64,000 nucleotides of DNA from Pseudo-nitzschia pungens (taxonomy: Eukaryota; Bacillariophyta; Bacillariophyceae; Bacillariales; Bacillariaceae), in assembly GCA_037355855.1 (NCBI GenBank), contig CM074768.1, positions 744,001 to 808,000 on the forward strand, given 5' to 3'. Of the stretch, positions 10,430 through 21,200 are shown one piece after another. Made by a program: the position numbers and the translations under genes. The notes beneath the pieces are model-generated. The model did no database searches, had not been told where the DNA came from, and saw nothing but the letters and a program-made list of their open reading frames with translations. Numbering within the stretch: the stretch's first letter is position 1; each line of letters starts with the position of its first letter.

Positions 10430-11060
10430 CCTGTATTATTGACGCATTGTTATTTGCTGCTGTCCCCTCTATATCGACGCGTTGCTGCTGCTGTCCCCTG
10501 TATATCGACGCGTTAATGCTGTTGTCCCCTGTATATCGACGCGGTGCTATTTGCTGTCCCCTGTATATCGACGCGTTGCTGCTTGCTGCGTTGCTGTCCC
10601 CCTCTTGTATTATCGACGCGTTGCTGCTTGCTGCTTGCTGTCCCCCCCTGTATATCGACGCGTTGCTGCTTGCTTTATTATCGACGCGTTGTTGCTTGCT
10701 GCTTGCTATCCCCCACTGTATTATCGACGCGTTGCTGCTTGCTTTATTATCGATGCGTTGCTGCTGCTTGCTGCTTGTTGTCCCCCCCCCTGTATTATCG
10801 ACGCGTTGCTTCTCCTTGCTGTCCCCCCCCCGTATTATCAACGCGTTGCTGCTGCTCGCTGCTCGCTGCTTGCTGTCCCCTGTATATCGACGCGTTGCTG
10901 CTTGCTGCGTTGCTGTCCCCCCCTGTATATCGACGCGTTGCTGCTTGCTGCTTGCTGTCCCCCCCTGTATTATCGACGCGTTGCTGCTTGCTGCTTGCTG
11001 TCCCCCCCTGTATTATCGACGCGTTGCTGCTTGCTGCTCACCCCCTGTATCTCGACGCGT
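10430..11060. repeat. right-arm minisatellite (inverted copy)
   Basis: About fifteen units of CCCCTGTAT(TA)TCGACGCGTTGCTGCTTGCTG, the reverse complement of the left-arm unit. The array is longer than the left one, so the arms have expanded independently. Confidence 0.9.
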
Positions 11061-11447
11061 TGTTGCAAAACCACTCGCTGTTAGCATCGTTCGCTGTTTG
11101 CTGCTTACTCCCTACTACTAAGTTGCAGTTTGCAACGCGCTTTGGCTCTGGTATCTGCTGGATCCACCATGGTCAAAGTGTTCGGTATGTGGTATGTATT
11201 CTCGTTATTGTGATGCGAAGAACTGTGGTGTCAAAAAAAGTGTTTTTTTGTAGAGATTGGAAAGGCGCTCAAACAAGGGGTTTCCACTAACAAAATACCA
11301 TTGTATAAGAGGTTATAACAATTTCTCTCCTACAGAATAATTTTTGTCATTGGTATGGTTGCTTGGTGGTTCACTAGTGGTTCACTAGTGGTAATTTCGG
11401 CGGGAATTCGAAAATTCTCAATTGTTGTCGGACTCGTAGTAATTATT

Positions 11448-11490
11448 TAAATAACTTTACCACCACTGGTGGAACTAAATTACTCAGTCT
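11448..11490. repeat. dispersed motif with CCACC/GGTGG palindrome
   Basis: TTTAAATAACTTTACCACCA followed by CTGGTGGAACTAAATTACTC. A close relative is at 22744-22793. Both copies sit at the edge of mobile-looking DNA. Confidence 0.6.
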
Positions 11491-12235
11491 TAGAATTCCA
11501 TTATCAGAATTCAATCAATTTTTTTTTCTCTGAATTTACTGCATTTCACTAGGGAAAAAATAGTAAGGTCCTTTTTCAGTTTGTTCTGCTGCTGACTGTT
11601 ACGGTAATAGTATCTTCTATTGGTGTTTGTTGCATGTGTCACTATCTCCTCTTTTGCTTTGTGAGGCGCAGGTTGTAAATTATAATGATGATGACATAGA
11701 TGCTGTCCGGTCCAAAACGACACCCATTTTTGTCGTAGAAAGTGGAGGTATCTCCTACGAACAGTCTTTGGTATCCTAGTGGCAGTTTCTATGTTTCGTA
11801 AACAGGAGGTCCTAATAGCAGCATGATTATTAGAATACCCAAGCAAATTCTTGATCTTGAGTATTTCATCGTTGGTGTGTCTATGAATAATGGCTGTAAG
11901 TATAATATTATGATATAAATTGGTGTATGGTGAAACTACCACGAACGTAGATGTGGCGAATGAAACTTCTTGATGGAATGTGAAGTGCTGTGCGCGCGTG
12001 CAATTCTTGTAAGATGCTCTTATTGCTCTTGTTCTTATTCTTGTTCTTGTCCGATATCCTGTCGTGTCGCAAAGGAGAAAACGGATCCCATGGTGCGTTC
12101 GCGACTTGAATGTAGTAATGAATTACGAATGAGTGAATTTGTGTGTGCGTTTATGTGTGTGTGAATCAATCTATCAATCAATCAATCAATCCATCCATCC
12201 ACTCACTAGCTCGTTGGGTGGCTGGCCTTGGAGCA
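11491..12235. other. intergenic region
   Basis: No supported gene. A minus-strand open frame at 11511-11942 lacks an ATG and any motif. Near 12165-12205 there is an ATCA/ATCC microsatellite just past the 3' end of the next gene. Confidence 0.5.
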
Positions 12236-13774
12236 TTACCGCCGCGGGCTCGGTTGTGGTTCTTCCATCAAAAAGATTTCTTCCCCCTGTCCGGTCGCGT
12301 CCTGAAACTGCAGGGCACTGCCGCATCCATCACCGGCTGCCGCTTGCGCCGCCAGCAACCCCGGGCCGGCCATTGCCGCTTGCGCCGCCACGCCTCCCCC
12401 GCTGGTCCATTCCGACTGCAGCATGTCCTTTTGCAGCGTGATCTGCCGGTCCCGGTCGAAGGTTTCCTTGGCGGCCTGCATCTCGGCCGTTGTCTTGGAG
12501 GAAGACGATGTCAGTCCCAGTGCAGTGGTTACCCCGGTGGCAACGGTCCACTCCGATCCCACCGATACCGAGTCCAGCACGTTGTTTCCCTCCCTGCTGC
12601 TACGCCTCGACGAGGCTTGAACGTACTGGGCAGCGGCTGAGGCGTCCTCGCAGTCTTCCTCAACGGAAGAGGACGTGGTAGTGGATTCCCGTTTAAAACC
12701 TCTGGCATGGGCATCCTCTTCGTCCGCTTGGTCATGGTAGTCCTCTGTGGACATGACCGTGATGGTCTCCTTGATCGCCAGGGGGTCGTCGCTGTCGTCT
12801 TCACTGTCTTCACTGTCTTCGTCCTCGTCGTCCGGGCGTGCGAGGCATAGGCACCAAAAGATGGCAATCAACACCAACAGCAAGATTGCTCCGATCACGC
12901 CCGCCAAGATCTTGCCCCGTTTCGTCTGAAAGGCGCTGGCCACGCTGCTTTGGCCTTCCTGTTCCTGAAGCGAGTTCACGTTGACCACGTCGATGACGGT
13001 CCCTTCCGAGTCCTCCGTGACTGTGTCTATGGGGGGTTCCGTGAGCGGAGTGACATCCTGCAGGGTTTCTTGCGAAACGGACGGCAACACGTAGAGTTTG
13101 CCACCCGGCTTTCGCTCGGCGGCGCTCCAGGACACGGACGCTCCCTTGATCTCGGTGTAAAAGGGATCCTGCGGCTCTCCCAACTCGTCCTCGGTCTTGT
13201 TGCGCAGGGTCGAAACCAGTGCTTTGCTGAGAACGGATGCAATAAGTGGCTCCAGAACGTTCTCCGAGACCAACGGTTCGTTCCCATCCGTCTGGAGCAG
13301 AACCACCGCTCCGTTGTAGAGGGCGCAGGTGCATGGAGCGGACGCCTTCAGCGAACCCAGCCGCTTGGCCGATGCGGGAAACGGGGACGAAGGCAGCCGG
13401 TGATCGAGGCTCCCGCAGGCCGGTTGGGAATCCTCTCCAGAGTACCAATCGATCGAGGCATCCGCTGTCACGGCAAAGTAGACAAAGCTGTCACTGTACT
13501 CGGTGGCCAGCGTTTCCGACACCACGTCCTGAATACTGTCCCTCAGGTCCAGCTGCAGCACTTCTTCCGGAAGTGTCAGATACGTGGGATACAAACAGAT
13601 CTGGAGGGGATCCAGCTTGACCTGTTGCTTGCTGCGGGACGAGAAGCGATTCGTGCCGAACGCCTCGTTCTTTTCCTCCTCCGGAATGTCCCAGGTGTAA
13701 TCGTCGGCGTGCGCTATGAATTGCGAGGCAACGAGTGCAATGGTACAAAGCAGCGACGTTGTGTTTTTTCTCAT
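12236..13774 (-). CDS. Signal-peptide, single-pass acidic membrane protein
   Basis: 512 residues from an ATG in one exon. Residues 1-23 are a signal peptide with a hydrophobic core ending in IAHA. The ectodomain (24-285) has scattered Cys residues and the pattern LTLPEEVLQLDLRDSIQDVV, which loosely resembles the start of the protein at 29003-31333. One membrane segment lies at about 290-312, followed by a very acidic DDEDEDSEDSEDDSDD stretch and a Ser-rich tail with QSEWTSGGG. The expected topology is type I: outside or lumenal N-terminus, cytoplasmic tail. The leader is immediately preceded by a (CA)n tract in the 5' UTR. I do not recognise a named family; surface adhesion or sensing is conceivable but unproven. 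Confidence 0.85.
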   Translation of the reverse strand: MRKNTTSLLCTIALVASQFIAHADDYTWDIPEEEKNEAFGTNRFSSRSKQQVKLDPLQICLYPTYLTLPEEVLQLDLRDSIQDVVSETLATEYSDSFVYFAVTADASIDWYSGEDSQPACGSLDHRLPSSPFPASAKRLGSLKASAPCTCALYNGAVVLLQTDGNEPLVSENVLEPLIASVLSKALVSTLRNKTEDELGEPQDPFYTEIKGASVSWSAAERKPGGKLYVLPSVSQETLQDVTPLTEPPIDTVTEDSEGTVIDVVNVNSLQEQEGQSSVASAFQTKRGKILAGVIGAILLLVLIAIFWCLCLARPDDEDEDSEDSEDDSDDPLAIKETITVMSTEDYHDQADEEDAHARGFKRESTTTSSSVEEDCEDASAAAQYVQASSRRSSREGNNVLDSVSVGSEWTVATGVTTALGLTSSSSKTTAEMQAAKETFDRDRQITLQKDMLQSEWTSGGGVAAQAAMAGPGLLAAQAAAGDGCGSALQFQDATGQGEEIFLMEEPQPSPRR

Positions 13775-13808
13775 TGTGTGTGTGTGTGTGTGTGTGTTTG
13801 TGTGTGTC
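13775..13808. repeat. (GT)n microsatellite in 5' UTR
   Basis: An almost pure GT run (CA on the coding strand) directly before the start codon of the signal-peptide protein. It ends in TTTGTGTGTGTC. Confidence 0.85.
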
Positions 13809-16044
13809 GGATTGGATGCTGGAGATTGTTGTTGTCTGTGAGTTTGTTCCTAGGGTTGTTGCTTCGGATTCTATGTTGCGTGGAAATCTATTCGGGCCGC
13901 GGCCAAGGTGGGCCAATCGGTCAATCAATCGGCTGTAATATAAAGCTCTATGAAAGGACACTCCAAGGTATCGTTGTGTATTCTGTTCCTTAGGAGCAAT
14001 GCTGGAACTTCCTCCGGAATTGACTGGTGGTAATGAACTTTGTTGCTACTCTGTCTCCACTTTGAGCACGATACTCTCTTGCAATCGATCAATGACGTCT
14101 GTGAATTCGAACGCAGGGCAGCAACCAATTTTGGTTTGCTACAATGGTCTATTTGCTTGCGATGATACAACAGAGTTCGGTTTGGTTTGACAAGAAAGCG
14201 GCGGTTCTACCCTTTTCGTGCATAAGTCTAAGCAGACGCTCAAGCCTTGATGACACCGCGGATAGTTCTTTCTCTAACACTTAGCCTCACTTTCCAAATC
14301 ACAAACCGTAGTTCAACTCAAATCGTGGGAGGCAGAAGAATTGTTTTGGAACCAAGACAGCGGAGCTGGCCAAAAGAAGCTATCAAACGTCTTCCGAGCT
14401 ATCTTATTAGCTTTAACTGTTGCTAATTTATTTGGGCCACCCCGCTTTATTTTCCGTTTGCGTCTTCATGTGCGTCGTTTTGGGTTGGACACGTTAACAT
14501 TTTTTCGAGGCACGCGATATACACATCGAGAAGATCATTGCACTGGGCCCTGTGCGTTTGCACGGTTTGCGTGGGCTGTATGAAGGCTTTCCGTACTGGG
14601 TCTACGTTCGGGGCACAGACGACAGTAGATTCTGCTGCAATGTAATACGATCCGGGGCCGCGGCGGGAATCCAGTCGAGGGAATTTTCGTCGGGGCGCGC
14701 GATTGATACGGCAGTGGGTCATCCATACTAATCAAATTTGTCGAGCTACTGCGATTGGAGACTCCTCCCAAACATTTATTGGATCGCTCTGGCGATTCAA
14801 TCACCGCGGGCTCTGACGGACTGATAATGATAAAAATAGCTCATAATAAATCTGGTCACTTACATCTTGATATTCGAATCAGAGAGGATGCCATTCGTAT
14901 TTTCTGTTGATAGGAAAATGCCTCATCCCATTGTTTAATATATAATTGTACATAATTCAATGAAAAAATGAACTGAAATCCAGGGAGAATCGGAGTCGCA
15001 CGACACATGCAGTTTGCTACAATTTATCACTGTAAGGTTACACCGTATCCTATCTTTTTGTGCTAATGAGTTTTCATTGCTAATGCAAGAGAGAAATGTA
15101 CGGAGAACTTCGTACTTGCTTATGTCCAGAAGACCGATGTCATCGGCGGGAACGGAAAACATAGAAGGAATCTAGTGAATGAGTCACTCTACCCGTACTG
15201 TAGCCCTCTTCGAGTTCAGGAACGTATTGGGTAAGATTATGGTAACAACCAGAGGCATTGCACATCACAGTGAAAGAGTAACCTTAGTGACCAACGAAAG
15301 TAATACTCTGCCACAAACGAATACGTAGTACGAAGTAATCGTTTGAACTAAGGAAGTGCTGATAATATCGACCTCGTTGCTTTCTTCATCCTCCGAGTCC
15401 AAATCCTTTTCATCTATCGGCAATCATTCATCCATCAAGCAATATAACACCCGGAAAGCTCACCGGCTGAAATATCCTGCCGCATAAATGTGGTTAGTGG
15501 CACCACTAGTATTATGATGGTGAGAGAAGCGGTAAGGTGTAGACGAAGGGAAGGCTCTGTTTGGCAACCGTTTCCGTCACGGAGCACGCACACATCGTGT
15601 GGGTTCAATTCATTCTATAGTTGTGTTTTTGCTGCGCATCCCGGGACGATAACAGCAGTAGCAGCCCGGCACCCGAGCTTTGCGGCTGCCAACCCAAGCA
15701 CTGTAATGGTTGGACGGAATTTGTTGCAGAATTTCGCAACCCAAAAGCGTCCCGATGGCCCTATCCGAGCGCTAATCACAGCGCCAGAGAACTGGAACGC
15801 AGCTTGTGGACCACCATTTCGCACGAACACCGATGCCAACAACTATATCTTCCTGATTCGTGATCGTGATCGTGATCGCTTCTTTGTGTGTGGCGAAAGC
15901 ACTTCTGTCGTCTCCAGTGTTCGTTTTTTGTTCTGTAGAAAGACAAACCTCGTAACCTTCTAGCTAGTGGAAGAATCTAGACCTTGCATCAAGGAGCACC
16001 TCGTGTCAGCAGAATTCGTTTTCCAGTTCGTTCCCGCGATTTCG
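13809..16044. other. intergenic region, possible small genes
   Basis: No strongly supported gene in 2.2 kb. A small minus-strand frame at 14447-14722 is listed separately. A plus-strand frame at about 15510-15960 ends in an Asp/Arg run (RDRDRDRFF) and contains PSTVMVGRNLLQNFATQ; it lacks a clear start and motif. Confidence 0.4.
14447..14722 (-). CDS. small ORF with one CX9C motif (doubtful)
   Basis: 91 residues from an ATG. The C-terminal third contains AQCNDLLDVYIACLEK, where two Cys are spaced by nine residues as in CHCH-type mitochondrial intermembrane-space proteins. Only one such pair is visible, and the Cys at LTCPTQ does not complete a twin CX9C. It may be an exon of a small mitochondrial assembly protein, or chance. 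Confidence 0.25.
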   Translation of the reverse strand: MTHCRINRAPRRKFPRLDSRRGPGSYYIAAESTVVCAPNVDPVRKAFIQPTQTVQTHRAQCNDLLDVYIACLEKMLTCPTQNDAHEDANGK

Positions 16045-17373
16045 CTACACCCGCCGAAAGACAAACAACACAGCGTGGGCTTCCCTCATTTGTTCTAGCG
16101 TCAGCTGCTGCATCGAGTCGTTGTCGTGGCTATCATTGCTGTAATCGTCCCTAGCAGCATCGAGCTGGTCTTCGGATAAGACCGCGTGGGGTCGAACGGT
16201 TTCCACCAGCGACAATCCTACCTTGCTCGCCTCGGATTGAATGAAACGCTCCAGCTCCGTAAAAACTTGCTTTGGTTTTTGGTCGTAGTTTTCGCCTGCG
16301 TCCTTCTCATCGCTGCCGAGAGAGATGTCGATGTCGCCGTCGTCTGGCCTGGGAATGCAAAAGCGAGGAACGTGAGACAGGATCAGGTGCCCACCCTCTT
16401 GTTGACCACGGACCTTTTCTTTGCAGTTGGAGTCGGCTTTCTTCCTCTTGGTGTCACTCTCTCCCGAGTTGCTGGTATTTGTTGGACGCTTCAGCAAGTA
16501 CTCGACGGTTTGCATCAGCGGTGCAATCATTTTCAGGTCGTACACAACATCGGTAGCCAATACGGTGTCAAACGAATGCTGTTCCAGCGTCTGTGGTGAT
16601 TTGGTTTGGGTTTCGGTTGTGATTTCTTCCGTCTCCGCGGGCTGATCTTGTGGCCCCCACCATAGGAGTTGGTGGGAGTAGTCCCTGGGATCGAGATGGT
16701 TGAGTTTGCAATTCGACCGGCAGAGCTCGAGGCTCTCCGCGTCGTTGTCGGTGAACACCACGTGGCAGCGATCTGCCCCATGGTCTCCGTTGTCGCCATT
16801 GACACATTCCGCGGTACTCCCTTGGTCTTGACCGTCGTCACTGTTGTAATCGTATTCACAGGTTCCGGAATTCGAACACAAGAGAAGCGAAATTCCCGCA
16901 CCACCCGTCCCGCATCCCAGCTCACAGACGCGGTGCTGTTGCGCGATGAGAGGCTCGTCGGGTTGTTGTTGTCGATGCAGCGTTGGCAGGTATCTTCGCA
17001 ACGGTTCGACGTTTTGAGCAACCAGGTGTCCAAAGCAAACGGCGGCCATCCACATGAGATTTCCCGTACCATCGTAAAACTCGTCGTCGCAGTGTTCGCC
17101 TCCCACTGAATCTCCGTAGGTCATGTCGAGAGGAGTCAGGGCCTCGCTCGGCAGGCTCTTGTACCGCAGCACGCGGCTTTTCTGAGACCCGCCGACGAGT
17201 GCTCCACGCTCACCAACAATCTCGTTACAGATGTTTTCGGAGCTTTTACCGAATCGTATCGTGTGGATTTTGTGCTCCGTTAGAAGCGGAGCAACTGGCC
17301 AGAATTCTTCCTCTTCTTCTTCTTCGTCGTCGGCCGTTGCTGCATAGTTCGTTTCGGTTTCAGCAACCTTCAT
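16045..17373 (-). CDS. METTL21-type protein lysine methyltransferase
   Basis: 442 residues from the first ATG; the frame stays open for 14 more codons upstream. The family transfers a methyl group from S-adenosylmethionine to lysines of proteins such as chaperones or elongation factors. The order of motifs fits: DGTGNLMWMAAVCFGHLV before the fold, motif I CELGCGTGGAGISLLL at about 150-165, a motif with VVFTDNDAESLELC, and the post-II signature ATDVVYD. Acidic stretches near the N-terminus and Asp/Asn/Gln-rich inserts between motifs make it longer than the usual 220-300 residues, which is common in diatoms. It lies head to head with the gene at 18254, sharing an 880-bp upstream region. The substrate cannot be told from sequence. 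Confidence 0.87.
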   Translation of the reverse strand: MKVAETETNYAATADDEEEEEEEFWPVAPLLTEHKIHTIRFGKSSENICNEIVGERGALVGGSQKSRVLRYKSLPSEALTPLDMTYGDSVGGEHCDDEFYDGTGNLMWMAAVCFGHLVAQNVEPLRRYLPTLHRQQQPDEPLIAQQHRVCELGCGTGGAGISLLLCSNSGTCEYDYNSDDGQDQGSTAECVNGDNGDHGADRCHVVFTDNDAESLELCRSNCKLNHLDPRDYSHQLLWWGPQDQPAETEEITTETQTKSPQTLEQHSFDTVLATDVVYDLKMIAPLMQTVEYLLKRPTNTSNSGESDTKRKKADSNCKEKVRGQQEGGHLILSHVPRFCIPRPDDGDIDISLGSDEKDAGENYDQKPKQVFTELERFIQSEASKVGLSLVETVRPHAVLSEDQLDAARDDYSNDSHDNDSMQQLTLEQMREAHAVLFVFRRV

Positions 17374-18253
17374 TTTGAGTTCAATTGCCGTCCTGTTGCT
17401 GAAGTTTTTTCTCAACGAGGTTGGGTGGACTCAGTCAATCCAACAGGAGAGAACCGATTTCAAAGAAATACCAAGTGCTAAGTGCCTCCTGCAGCGACAA
17501 CGACAGCAGTTCACCCCTGAACGACTTTTCGAAAAAGAGCGAAAAATTGAGTGATGAAATGAAGTACCGTAAGATAAGGACTTGCCGTGAAAAGGCACTT
17601 GGTGCAAGTATCGTAAGCATCATTCCGTGGCGGTGAAGTTACCCTATCGGGAGCATTGATGTCATTCTGTCATGCGCTTGACTTATGACCGAAACGTCAC
17701 TTATGTGTCATAAACGCGTCTTTGGATAAAAATAATTAGCACAAGATGCGATTACAGAAACGTCAGTTTGTCAAAGAATCCAGAGAGGTATCGACGATTG
17801 GATGGATTGGGCGGGAAAAATTGTGGGCAGAAGGTTGACACTAAAAACTAATAATGTCCCAAGGAATGTCACATCTCTTATTCGTTCGTTGGAAACATAT
17901 AACCGTTTATTTCCATCATTTCATTATCTTAGTTTATGAAGATGATAACGCGCCGGCGGAGCCTTCACTGGTCACACATCGGACACTGTAATTTGCATAG
18001 CGTAAACCCGTAATGTTGTTTGTCCGTGTCGATGCTCGTTGCTTCCTCGCCTTCTAATAAGGTTCTCGTCCAGAATTACCAATACTTGAATTTCTGTTCA
18101 CATCGATCTTTCTTACCGGGTAACCCATCATTTGAACGGGTTTTACCGAAGCTTCTTACAGCCTCACGCGAATGGAAATAGAAGCCGCCATCAATAACAT
18201 CTACTATCACACGAAATCCAAAAATACGAAGTAGAAAAGAACAAAAAGCCACC
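17374..18253. promoter_or_regulatory. shared divergent promoter region
   Basis: This 880-bp region separates two divergent genes and must contain both promoters. ACGTCA occurs at 17694-17699 and 17760-17765, 66 bp apart. This core matches the CO2/cAMP-responsive elements known from diatom carbonic anhydrase promoters, and also generic bZIP sites, so function is only suggested. GTCAT-type half sites are near 17660-17710. Confidence 0.3.
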
Positions 18254-21200
18254 ATGCTGCCTTCGGAGCCACCATTTCCTCATGCATATACTGCAAACGG
18301 GATGCGGAGAGATGAGCAACAAGGCCTTGAAGAACAATGGCGTGCAATGATGTTTACTATCGATGGTTCGGGAAGTCACGACAACGATGGTACCTATTCG
18401 ACTAGCCGAGAGCACCAAGAGGAAGAGAGACAGCCTATTTCTGATTTCTCTCGCAGATACCATAAGGAACCAGAAGGCGACCGGTTCGTTGAGAGGAATA
18501 CCCATTATAAAGAACATTCCAATCGGCATCAAAACAAAAACATGAGTTATCCGTCGCAGCACCTACGTATGCCAGAGCAATCGATGCCACAACAACCGAT
18601 GCCACAGATGACTCGGAGCGGCAGTCCAACCCAACGTTCCCGCAGATTGAACGAAAGCAATGAAACTGCCGTATACCTCGATGGAGTAATACAGAGTCTA
18701 TCAGAACTTTCAAACACCGAAACATTACCAAAATCTATTATGGAGACTGCAAAAAATGGATGGTCAATTCATGATTCTCATCGGAGGTCGCAAGAACGAG
18801 AAAGTCGAAGGCTTGTCGAAGCATCGAATAGTAGGCATAGAAGGAATGAACATGGGTATGAGCAGTGGGGACGAAGTGCACAAAACCAGTACGAGTCGCC
18901 GTCTCGACCGAATCAAACAATGGCGACTCACGATCGAAATGGATCACGCTATGCTAGTGATCAACGCGAGAAGCCCCCACCTGTGTCGAGATTCGAGGCT
19001 TACTACTCGGAACAAGATAGGTCTGGCCCAAGTTCTTTTGACATGGTTCCACCGGGATCGAATCAGAGGAACTACAGCCAAAGATCGCGCTCCTGGAGCC
19101 TCGATCGATCCCTGCTCGACGATCAGTTATCGCCGGAGAGCTCTGTTTCTCCAGAGAAAAGAATGTTCCCCCAGAAATCGGCCCACACCGAGTTCGAGTC
19201 GCTGACACAGTCCCGACCCCCCGCAAGAACTCCCGAATCCGTTCCAGACTACGGCCAAGATAGATACGAGGCTGCCGGCCCAAGATCATCCCAGAAGAAA
19301 AAATCCATACTAAAGGAGCATAACTCGCCCCCACCCTACATTTCTCCTACGCATTTCATCCCCAATAATTCTGCACCCGGGAACAGACACGATCCACTCG
19401 AGCGTGTAGTGGGTCTTTTCGACACACCGATGCGAATGCACGCCAATCGGAAAGCCGAAAGAAACTCTACTGGCGCTGCCCACAGATCGGGGCCGGAAAG
19501 GTATACTACCGATGATAATCCATATTATCGACATCGATCGGAACATTCTGAGCGATCATATTATGCACACGAGACACGGCAAACAGTCGGGAATTCGATT
19601 CAACCTACCGAACTGTTTTCTAATACTAACACCAAAATTCCGAAGACTGACGCTCAGAAGCGGCACGAATTGGAAATCCTCCGTGGAATGTACAAAGATT
19701 CGCGTGACAGCAGCCACATGTCCTTTGATCAGTCGCGTAGTTCGAAGAAGAGCACCTCTGACCTCGATGAGCCGTCGATCGGCAGGCCTCAAGCATCTGT
19801 CACGGATCTAGAAACTGTCGATTTCTCCATTCACGCCGCCATTTGGGGGTCGGATTCGGATGACTCGAACAAACGAAATAGCAATGTTCAGTCTCGGGCA
19901 ACTCGTTACTATACAGAAGACTTCGACCGGGCGAGAGCTAACGCCGAAATAGCAATGGCGGAAAGAGCGAACGCTGAGAGAGCAATAGCGGAAAGAGCAA
20001 TGATGGAAAGAGCAGTGGCGGAGAACTCTCAAATTGTCACATCACCCAAATTTGCGACTGACATCGGCGCTTTAGCCAAGTCCGTTATGGAACGTTCGAG
20101 CTCGTTGAATCTCGCAAACAAGGCAGGAGTTGAAGATTTGATGAATCAACTAGCAAGTTGCAATGGTTTGAAGCAAGGCAGTCCTCCAAAGCATTCCAAA
20201 CTCTTTGTGCGAACTGGTGAGCAAGAGGGCATAGACACATCGGCAGAAGAGAACAAAGAGTCTTCACTCGGCATGTTCGAAGAGATCCGACGTCAGCTCC
20301 TCAGCCGAACCGGTATGGATTCGTCTGGCTCTCAGAGAGGGAATTTCAGTGGCAATCAAGATGCCGAGGAAGAGCAGCGCATCCAAGAGAAACTGGATGC
20401 CGTGAAAGCTCGAAGTATTCGAAATGCGGAGATGTTTGAAAAGATGCAAAGCGAAAAGACGCAAAAGTCAGAAGGAGAGGAGACAAACCAAATATCGCTT
20501 TTCTCTGTGGAAGGGAATGGAGATCAAGTTGAGTCTGTTCTCACGGTGTCTGCAAGTGAATTTTCTGAAGAAAAGAGCATCGTGAGACATTTAGTGGATA
20601 TTGCACCAATGGAGTCGGAAGAAAGAAAGAATGAAATCTCTAATTCGTGCGCCGCCACAGAAGTCACGGGGTTGGTTACAGAAGCCACCGTTGCTACACA
20701 TGAAGCTGAAGCCAGCCACAACATGTATGTAGCATACTCTGAGTTTTCGCAGGATGCTCGAAAAGTTATTAAACTCTGTGGACACCGTGCAATGCCCGTT
20801 CCCAATCGGAAAAAGGGCGAAGTTTTGGTTCGTGTTCATGCATCTACTGTGTCAGCGTCGGACTGCGCCATTCGACGCGGAGAATGGTCCAAAGTTCCGA
20901 TGGATCCATACATAGTTCCAGGCACTGCACTGGTTGGAAGAGTAGTAGAAAGCGAACCAAAAAAATCACTCACCTCCTTTTCGTCCTCGACCATCGAGGC
21001 AGGAGATGTCGTATTATCCTTGTCAGTCTCTGGGGCTAATACGCGTTTTACGTGTGTTTCCAAAACCAATTTGATCAAGGTTCCTCCGCATCTGAATCCC
21101 GAACAGGTTGTCTGTTTGGCAGAGACATACCTGACAGCGTTCCAATCGCTTCACCTTGGCCAAAAAGGTGGGATACGATATCGCGAAGATTCCTTGAAGG

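Larger units (their letters stand above)
8738..11447. mobile_element. foldback-like element with 1.1-1.2 kb inverted arms
   Basis: The left arm (8738-9838) and right arm (10216-11447) are inverted copies. The outer ends share TACTACGAGTCCGACAACAA, the mid parts share GTTATAACCTCTTATACAAT, and the inner ends share TTTTCGATTGTACCCCAA. Each arm contains a minisatellite built on AACGCGTCGATAATACAGGG (about 9100-9470, and inverted at about 10430-11060). The 377-bp centre (9839-10215) has about three imperfect repeats around GTGGGAATGAGGTCGACC. No transposase is visible. Long inverted arms carrying internal tandem repeats are the hallmark of Foldback-type transposons, so I infer a non-autonomous foldback element. 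Target-site duplications are not clear. Confidence 0.72.

Noticed and set aside
11511..11942. 143-residue minus-strand frame
   Set aside because: Begins at GTG, no family motif, composition like surrounding non-coding DNA.
12950..13993. 347-residue plus-strand frame
   Set aside because: Antisense shadow of the signal-peptide protein; its end is the translated GT microsatellite.
15490..15963. 157-residue plus-strand frame
   Set aside because: No ATG at the start, no domain, ends in a simple Asp-Arg run; could be an exon but is not supported.
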